This document shows, one piece after another, positions 6,294-10,939 of a stretch of 10,939 nucleotides of DNA. The stretch covers positions 1 to 10,939 of the forward strand of contig DBMH01000152.1 of the NCBI GenBank assembly GCA_002297645.1, in the 5' to 3' direction. The notes beneath the pieces are model-generated. The model did not search any database, was not told where the DNA came from, and worked only from the letters and a program-made list of their open reading frames with translations. Made by a program: the position numbers and the translations under genes. Numbering within the stretch: the stretch's first letter is position 1; each line of letters starts with the position of its first letter. Source of the stretch: Rhodanobacteraceae bacterium UBA703 (lineage in GTDB: Bacteria; Pseudomonadota; Gammaproteobacteria; Xanthomonadales; Rhodanobacteraceae).

Positions 6294-7868
6294 CTACGGC
6301 ATCGTTCCGGCTTCGAAGCCGTTGGCGAAGATGCGGTCGAGAATCGAGCCGGTCTCGACCGCGCCGATGTCGCAGGGCGTGGCGAGGCCCGCGCCGGCCG
6401 GATCGGGGCGCGGCATGCCGCGCTGATCCGCCGTCACGCTGGCGAGGCAGGCGACCGCATTGATCGCGGTACTGCCGATGCCGGGCAGCATCGTCTGCGT
6501 CGGGCCGCCGTTGTCGGCGAGGTTGCCAAGGTTCAGGCCGACGTCCGAGAGGATGCTGTCGGTCGGCGTCCACGTGCCGGAGCCGGTCAACGCGACGTCG
6601 CCGCCGAGAGCCTGCAGGTTGTCGGCGACGATCGAGTTGAGCGCGGTCGCCGTGCCCCGGCCGGCAATCGCACCGCCCGTGCCTGTACTGTTGACCGGAG
6701 AAACGGTATTGCGCGAGATCGTGGCGTGGGTCAAGGCCAGGGTCGAGTTGGAGGGCAGGTAGATCGCGCCGCCCGTTTGCGTGACCTGGTTGCCGGCAAG
6801 GGTGCTGTTGACCACGTTCAGTGTCATCGTGGCGATGATGGCGCCAATGCCGCCGCCCCCCGCCGACGAGTTGCCGCTGATCGTGCTGTCGATCAGGGTG
6901 CCGCCGCCGCCCGGATACAGGCCGCCGCCGACCATGGCAGCCACGTTGCCGCTGACCGTGCTGCGCTCCATGGTGAGCGGGCCGGCATTGGTCGCCGCCC
7001 CGCCGCCCATGAGGGCGCTGTTGCCCGTCAGCGTGCTGTCGATCACCACGAGCGAACCGTAGATCGACGCGACGCCGCCGCCGACGGAAGCCGATTGCGA
7101 GTTGGCCGGCATCAACGAGTGGTTGTCGTCGACCGTGCTGCGGACGAGTTTCAGCACACCGAAAGCGCCGAAAATTCCGCCGCCGAAGCCGTTCGTGCCA
7201 CCGTTGATCATCGAGCCGGCCGAGTTGCCGGTGACGGTGCTGTCGACCAGGGTGAGATCGACATAGGTGGTGGCGATGGCGCCGCCGCACGAGATGTCGG
7301 CGCCGAAGACACTGGCTCCTTGCGATTTGCCTCCGGTGAGCGTGAGCCCGTTCAGCGTCAGGGCGGAGGTCTCGCTGGTTCCGGGCGCGTGCCCCGCGCT
7401 GAGCAGGCCGAACGCATGGATGGCCGTGGCGCTGCGCGCGATCGTCACGCCGCCGGGGAACTGGCCGCTGCCGTTGCCGCGCCATGCGCTGCCGTCGATG
7501 ACCAGCGCGTTCACGCTGGCGTCGATCACGAGGGTGCCGCCGACGGCGCCGCTGGTGTCGGCGGAGTCGGCGAGCGTGATCGTGCCGGCGGTCGTGCCGC
7601 CCGTGAGCGCGGAGGCGGCGAAGGTGATCGTGTCGTTTGTGCCGAACGCGTCGGCGCTCGAATTCGTGCAGCCGCCGACGGGTGCTGCCGCATTCACCGA
7701 CAGGATCGCCTGGCGCAGCGTGCAGGTGGTCGTGGCGGTGGGGGTGGGGTCGTCGGGCGAGCCGACGACGATCGTCGCCGCGTTCGCGGCGAATGGCGCG
7801 AGGCCGAGCAGCACGGCGGCGGCGAGTGTCCTACGGTGCGGCGTGACGCGCGCGGGAACGGTGGGCAT
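6294..7868 (-). CDS. Exported right-handed beta-helix protein, choice-of-anchor Q type
   Basis: The 524-residue protein starts at ATG 7868, with GGAG about 10 bases upstream. A signal peptide (TLAAAVLLGLAPF, cleavage ANA|AT after residue 30) is followed by CTLRQAI (49-55), typical of the N-terminal cap of this family. Eight beta-helix rungs of the form x-S-T-[VIL]-x-x-N are visible: DSTVTGN 209, RSTVDDN 243, DSTLTGN 277, RSTVSGN 302, DSTISGN 327, NSTLAGN 354, HATISRN 381 and NSIVADN 411. The C-terminal family signature follows: NGGPTQTMLPGIGSTAINA (453-471), DQRG (481-484) and CDIGAVE (499-505). The protein ends DRIFANGFEAGTMP. Known: such parallel beta-helix proteins are exported and often bind or act on polysaccharides. 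No catalytic residues can be assigned here, so a structural or adhesive role is as likely as enzymatic activity. It is divergent from rpsO and upstream of the 1077-residue gene on the same strand, but too far away (520 bases) to assume co-transcription. Confidence 0.9.
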   Translation of the reverse strand: MPTVPARVTPHRRTLAAAVLLGLAPFAANAATIVVGSPDDPTPTATTTCTLRQAILSVNAAAPVGGCTNSSADAFGTNDTITFAASALTGGTTAGTITLADSADTSGAVGGTLVIDASVNALVIDGSAWRGNGSGQFPGGVTIARSATAIHAFGLLSAGHAPGTSETSALTLNGLTLTGGKSQGASVFGADISCGGAIATTYVDLTLVDSTVTGNSAGSMINGGTNGFGGGIFGAFGVLKLVRSTVDDNHSLMPANSQSASVGGGVASIYGSLVVIDSTLTGNSALMGGGAATNAGPLTMERSTVSGNVAAMVGGGLYPGGGGTLIDSTISGNSSAGGGGIGAIIATMTLNVVNSTLAGNQVTQTGGAIYLPSNSTLALTHATISRNTVSPVNSTGTGGAIAGRGTATALNSIVADNLQALGGDVALTGSGTWTPTDSILSDVGLNLGNLADNGGPTQTMLPGIGSTAINAVACLASVTADQRGMPRPDPAGAGLATPCDIGAVETGSILDRIFANGFEAGTMP

Positions 7869-8400
7869 GGACTGGGTGCTCCGGGGAGGGAAAAAGCGTC
7901 AAAGGCGGAGCCGGGCGCGGTGTCCGTGTCCGGTTCCGGGCCCGGCGATCGGCACGCAGCGAGCGGCGCCGCCGCGCCATCGAGCGCGCGCGTGCGCGTG
8001 GAATCGTCCGGCGCGGCGAGGTTGCCGGGCGCAAGCGTAGCGCCAGTTTCTGCCGCGCTCCATGGGGTCAAGCGCGTCGTCGGCGAGCAGGCGCACCCGT
8101 GTCGACCGCGTTCCGCGTCGTCGGCCTGTCCAGCACGGGCGAGGTGTCCGGCCGCGAAGACATTGTCGCGGCGCTGTCATGGATGACGCGGCGGCTTCGA
8201 GGTGGCCGCACAAGGCGAGGGGCGGGCGTCAGGCGGGCATGGCGGTGCGTTCCGTGTATCGGTGGTCGATTCCCGCTCGTGTCGGGCCGTACCGGTGCCG
8301 GGTCCGCGTACGGCCGGGCCCGGGCCATGCCGCGCCGGCCGGCGAGTCCCGACGCCTATCGGGCAGGCGGAAACGCGACAGGTGCCCGCAGGGAGCGGAT
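7869..8400. other. Noncoding region between divergent genes
   Basis: About 530 bases lie between the start of the beta-helix gene and the rpsO promoter. None of the overlapping open frames has recognisable family motifs, a convincing ribosome binding site or repeat-free composition, so I call no gene; no end of truB is visible. Noted inside: a perfect 8-bp inverted repeat, GGCCGTAC (8285-8292) and GTACGGCC (8308-8315), and a 17-base run of alternating purine and pyrimidine (7984-8000). I could not identify a promoter for the beta-helix gene. Confidence 0.6.
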
Positions 8401-8405
8401 CGGGT

Positions 8406-8411
8406 TACAAT
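8406..8411 (+). promoter_or_regulatory. Probable -10 element of the rpsO promoter
   Basis: TACAAT at 8406-8411 matches the sigma-70 -10 consensus TATAAT at 5 of 6 and stands out in very GC-rich sequence. The region 17 bases upstream (around 8383-8388, TGCCCG) is a poor -35 match. Transcription would start near 8418, giving an rpsO leader of about 83 bases. Confidence 0.5.
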
Positions 8412-8417
8412 AGGCGG

Positions 8418-8500
8418 CTTTTCGAAGCATCTCCCTTAACGCGGATCGCGCCCCGGCGGGGCCGAATCGCGCCGAATGTTCCATCAAAAAGGTATCCGTC
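8418..8500 (+). promoter_or_regulatory. rpsO mRNA leader with GC-rich hairpin
   Basis: The leader contains a compact hairpin, GCCCC (8450-8454) and GGGGC (8458-8462), that can be extended through a small internal loop by GAT/ATC. The ribosome binding site AAGG (8489-8492) lies 8 bases before ATG. In E. coli and several other bacteria S15 represses its own synthesis by binding the rpsO leader, with structures that differ between lineages. Whether this leader binds S15 is inference; no known S15-leader class was matched. Confidence 0.3.
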
Positions 8501-8770
8501 ATGTCCCTTCCCGTTGAACAGACCTCCAAGATCATTGCCGATTTCGGCCGCGGCCAGAACGACACCGGCTCGCCGGAAGTCCAGGTCGCGCTGCTCTCCG
8601 CGCGCATCGAACACCTGTCCAAGCACTTCGCCGATCACAACAAGGATCATCATTCCCGTCGCGGTCTGCTGAAGATGGTCAACCAGCGCCGCAGCCTGCT
8701 CGGCTACCTCAAGAAGAAGGACGTGGAGCGCTACAAGTCGCTGATCGAGCGCCTCGGACTGCGTCGCTAA
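8501..8770 (+). CDS. rpsO: 30S ribosomal protein S15
   Basis: The protein has 89 residues, the same length as E. coli S15. It carries the family's hallmark stretches: DTGSPEVQVALLSARI (21-36), HLSKHF, HNKDHHSRRGLLKMV, then NQRRSLLGYLKKKD and the C-terminal LIERLGLRR. S15 is a primary binding protein of 16S rRNA that contacts the central-domain three-way junction, starts assembly of the 30S platform, and forms a bridge to the 50S subunit. The conserved HHSRRGLL region is the main rRNA contact. The start follows AAGG at 8-base spacing. A terminator begins 10 bases after the stop and pnp follows, the order known from E. coli. The usual upstream neighbour truB is not present in this window. Confidence 0.98.
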   Translation: MSLPVEQTSKIIADFGRGQNDTGSPEVQVALLSARIEHLSKHFADHNKDHHSRRGLLKMVNQRRSLLGYLKKKDVERYKSLIERLGLRR

Positions 8771-8780
8771 GCACTTCATC

Positions 8781-8819
8781 GGCTCCGGCATGCGGCAACC
8801 CGCGCCGGGGCCTTTGTTT
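8781..8819 (+). terminator. Intrinsic terminator between rpsO and pnp
   Basis: GGCTCCGGC (8781-8789) pairs with GCCGGGGCC (8804-8812) over 9 bp with one G-U pair. An inner GCGG/CCGC stem (8792-8795 with 8800-8803) closes a CAAC loop, and TTTGTTT (8813-8819) follows. It starts 10 bases after the rpsO stop. E. coli has a terminator/attenuator in the same place, with partial read-through into pnp. Confidence 0.85.
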
Positions 8820-8980
8820 ATGCGTTCGTCCGTGAACGCTGCACGATGTGCCGTTTCATGGACGAATGCGTTTCACATCGTAGGCAACTCCAGAAGCGGC
8901 CATCCGTGGCCGCACTTCTCAAATGAAGCATCAAAAGCGCATTCCATGGGGAGTGCGTTTCATCAGACAGGACAATCAAC
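8820..8980 (+). promoter_or_regulatory. Structured pnp leader with three successive hairpins
   Basis: Hairpin 1 pairs 8820-8836 with 8855-8871 over 17 consecutive pairs (three of them G-U), continuing as 8837-8838 with 8852-8853 and 8841-8844 with 8848-8851 around a GAT loop, about 23 pairs in all. Hairpin 2 pairs 8896-8902 with 8907-8913 around a TCCG tetraloop and is extended by AGAA/TTCT (8892-8895 with 8916-8919) across a two-base bulge. Hairpin 3 pairs 8935-8945 with 8950-8960 (11 pairs, two G-U) around an ATGG loop. The ribosome binding site AGGA (8969-8972) follows. In E. coli the pnp leader folds into a long stem that RNase III cuts, allowing PNPase to repress its own synthesis; a similar mechanism here is inference. 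No separate pnp promoter was identified. Confidence 0.55.
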
Positions 8981-10939
8981 GTGGCGAAAGTAACCAAGTC
9001 ATTCCAGTACGGTAAGCACACGGTGACGCTGGAGACGGGCGAAATCGCCCGCCAGGCGTCGGGCGCCGTCATGGTCAGCATCGACGGTACCGTGGTGCTG
9101 GTCACGGTCGTCGCGGCGCCCAAGGCGAGGGAGGGGCAGGACTTCTTCCCGCTCACCGTCGACTACGTCGAGAAGTTCTACTCCGCCGGTCGCATTCCGG
9201 GCGGGTTCTTCAAGCGCGAAGGCCGTCCGACCGAGAAGGAAACGCTGACCTCGCGCCTGATCGATCGCCCGGTGCGTCCTCTGTTCCCGGAGGAGTACAG
9301 GAACGAAGTGCAGGTCATCGCACAGGTCGTTTCGCTGAATCCGGAAGTCGACGGCGACATCCCGGCCATGATCGGCGCCTCCGCGGCGCTGTCGCTGGCC
9401 GGCATCCCGTTCAAGGGCCCGATCGGCGCGGCGCGCGTCGGCTACGCGAACGGCGAGTACCTGCTGAACCCGACCGCGAGCGAACTCAAGACATCCGATC
9501 TCGACCTCGTCGTCGCCGGCACCTCGAACGCGGTGCTGATGGTGGAGTCCGAGGCCAAGCTGCTCAGCGAAGACGTCATGCTCGGCGCCGTGGTGTTCGG
9601 CCACAAGGCGATGCAGGTCGTCATCAACGCGATCAACGAGCTGACCGTCGAAGCCGGCACCAAGCCGTCGTCGTGGGTCGCTCCGGTCAAGAACGACGCC
9701 CTGATCTCCGCGCTGAAGGAAACGGTCGGCACGCAGCTCGCGCAGGCGTTCCAGATCCGCGACAAGCTGCAGCGCCGCGACGCGATCGCCGCGATCAAGC
9801 AGGACGCGCTGACCGCGCTCGCCGGCCGCGCCGAAGCCGACGGCTGGGCCTCCGGCGAGCTCGCCAAGGAATTCGGCGAGCTCGAGTACCGCACGATGCG
9901 CGACTCGGTCCTCGCGACCAAGGTGCGCATCGACGGGCGCCAGCTCGACGACGTGCGTCCGATCACCGTCCGCGTCGGCGTGCTGCCGCGCACGCACGGC
10001 TCCGCGCTGTTCACGCGCGGTGAGACGCAGGCGCTCGTCGTCGTCACGCTCGGTACCGCGCGCGACGCGCAGATCATCGACGCGCCGGAAGGCGAGTCGA
10101 AGGACACGTTCCTGTTCCACTACAACTTCCCGCCGTTCTCCGTCGGCGAAGCCGGCCGCTTCGGCGCGCCGAAGCGCCGCGAGATCGGCCACGGCCGCCT
10201 CGCCAAGCGCGGCGTGCAGGCGGTCAAGCCGACGATCGAAGCCTTCCCGTACGTGCTGCGCGTCGTCTCCGAGATCACCGAGTCGAACGGTTCCTCGTCG
10301 ATGGCCTCGGTCTGCGGCTCGTCGCTGGCGATGATGGACGCGGGTGTGCCGCTGAAGGCGCCGGTCGCGGGCATCGCGATGGGCCTGGTCAAGGAAGGCG
10401 ACAGCTTCGTCGTCCTGTCCGACATCCTCGGCGACGAGGACCACCTCGGCGACATGGACTTCAAGGTGGCCGGTTCGTCCGAGGGCATCAGCGCCCTGCA
10501 GATGGACATCAAGATCGACGGCATCACCGAGGAGATCATGAAGGTCGCGCTCGCCCAGGCGAAGCAGGGCCGCCTGCACATCCTCGGCGAGATGGGCAAG
10601 GTCATCAGCACGTCGCGTACGGAGATGAGCGAGTACGCGCCGCGCCTGATCACGATGAAGATCCATCCGGACAAGATCCGCGAAGTCATCGGCAAGGGCG
10701 GCAGCGTGATCCGCTCGATCACCGAGGAAACCGGCGCCACGATCGACATCAGCGACGACGGCACCGTCGTCATCGCCTCGGTCAACCGCGAGGCCGGCGA
10801 TGCCGCGAAGAAGCGCATCGAGCAGATCGTCTCCGACGTCGAGCCGGGCCGCGTCTACGAGGGCAAGGTCGTCAAGCTGATGGACTTCGGCGCGTTCGTC
10901 ACGATCCTGCCGGGCAAGGACGGCCTCGTGCACGTGTCG
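8981..10939 (+). CDS. pnp: Polynucleotide phosphorylase (3' end beyond the window)
   Basis: PNPase is a trimeric 3'-to-5' phosphorolytic exoribonuclease that releases nucleoside diphosphates, degrades mRNA and small RNA fragments, and is a usual partner of RNase E in gammaproteobacteria. The start is GTG 8981 (MAKVTKSFQYGKHTVTLETG), 8 bases after AGGA. The frame is open for 653 codons to the right edge; full-length proteins are about 700 residues, so roughly the last 50 are missing. Domains: first RNase PH core (about 1-145; FFPLTVDYVEKFYSAGR, IPGGFFKREGRPTEKE), alpha-helical linker (about 235-310), second RNase PH core (about 315-545), KH domain (about 555-615; the GxxG loop in VIGKGG, 569-574), and the start of the S1 domain (about 622 onward; GKVVKLMDFGAFV). 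The active-site stretch LGDEDHLGDMDFK is intact, with Asp487, Asp493 and Lys495 corresponding to the catalytic residues of the E. coli enzyme. No anomaly is seen. Confidence 0.97.
   Translation, partial: MAKVTKSFQYGKHTVTLETGEIARQASGAVMVSIDGTVVLVTVVAAPKAREGQDFFPLTVDYVEKFYSAGRIPGGFFKREGRPTEKETLTSRLIDRPVRPLFPEEYRNEVQVIAQVVSLNPEVDGDIPAMIGASAALSLAGIPFKGPIGAARVGYANGEYLLNPTASELKTSDLDLVVAGTSNAVLMVESEAKLLSEDVMLGAVVFGHKAMQVVINAINELTVEAGTKPSSWVAPVKNDALISALKETVGTQLAQAFQIRDKLQRRDAIAAIKQDALTALAGRAEADGWASGELAKEFGELEYRTMRDSVLATKVRIDGRQLDDVRPITVRVGVLPRTHGSALFTRGETQALVVVTLGTARDAQIIDAPEGESKDTFLFHYNFPPFSVGEAGRFGAPKRREIGHGRLAKRGVQAVKPTIEAFPYVLRVVSEITESNGSSSMASVCGSSLAMMDAGVPLKAPVAGIAMGLVKEGDSFVVLSDILGDEDHLGDMDFKVAGSSEGISALQMDIKIDGITEEIMKVALAQAKQGRLHILGEMGKVISTSRTEMSEYAPRLITMKIHPDKIREVIGKGGSVIRSITEETGATIDISDDGTVVIASVNREAGDAAKKRIEQIVSDVEPGRVYEGKVVKLMDFGAFVTILPGKDGLVHVS

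Larger units (their letters stand above)
3683..6728 (-). repeat. Duplicated two-gene unit, intact copy (part shared with the window's left end)
   Basis: These are the parts of the intact beta-helix gene (6414-6728) and the 1077-residue gene (3683-5773) that have visible counterparts in the copy at 1-2453. Both genes have a paralogue in the same order and orientation, which fits a tandem duplication of the pair better than two independent events. The spacer at about 5774-6413 has no counterpart in the other copy. Confidence 0.7.

Noticed and set aside
7897..7902. TTGACG on the minus strand as the -35 of the beta-helix gene
   Set aside because: It is only about 28 bases from the start codon, and nothing like a -10 element follows at 16-18 bases.
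6111..8186. A 691-codon plus-strand open frame
   Set aside because: It is antisense to the beta-helix gene and runs on into noncoding sequence; its composition is that of a shadow frame.
8062..8439. Small open frames between the beta-helix gene and rpsO
   Set aside because: They overlap each other in several frames on both strands, have Arg-rich products, no convincing ribosome binding site, and run into the rpsO promoter.
1..10939. tRNA or rRNA genes, CRISPR arrays and insertion sequences
   Set aside because: I saw no cloverleaf with a conserved T-arm, no rRNA stretch, no regularly spaced short repeats and no transposase motif or terminal inverted repeats. The duplication has no visible mobile element at its edges.

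Overview
The window is high-GC DNA from a gammaproteobacterium. The rpsO-pnp pair, the MAKVTK-type start of PNPase and the secreted-protein types point to the Xanthomonadales/Lysobacterales, perhaps a Rhodanobacteraceae-like genus such as Dokdonella. That placement is inference from sequence style, with no database search behind it.

The window has two halves. From 1 to about 7868 everything coding is on the minus strand and encodes exported, probably cell-surface or extracellular proteins. Read in the direction of transcription these are: a 524-residue right-handed beta-helix protein of the choice-of-anchor Q type (7868-6294); a 1077-residue multidomain protein with a conserved N-terminal module followed by Ig-like and DUF11-like domains (5773-2540); a decayed, frameshifted fragment of a second beta-helix gene (2453-2156); and a second copy of the multidomain protein (from 2067, running off the left edge). 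The order beta-helix then multidomain protein therefore occurs twice. The simplest reading is tandem duplication of a two-gene unit, after which the second beta-helix gene was mostly lost.

From about 8400 to the right edge the plus strand carries core RNA-metabolism genes: rpsO (ribosomal protein S15) with a recognisable -10 promoter element, an intrinsic terminator, a highly structured leader, and pnp (polynucleotide phosphorylase), which starts at GTG and is cut by the right edge after 653 codons. The usual upstream neighbour truB is not next to rpsO; a noncoding divergent region of about 630 bases separates rpsO from the beta-helix gene.

The two halves have no evident functional link. The observations most worth following are the duplicated surface-protein module with its beta-helix remnant (a clean 7-base deletion), the conserved but functionally unassigned N-terminal module of the multidomain proteins, a short F-x-[DN]-G-F-[DE]-type motif shared by otherwise unrelated exported proteins, and a hairpin of about 23 base pairs at the start of the pnp leader that resembles the kind of structure RNase III and PNPase use for pnp autoregulation in E. 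coli.
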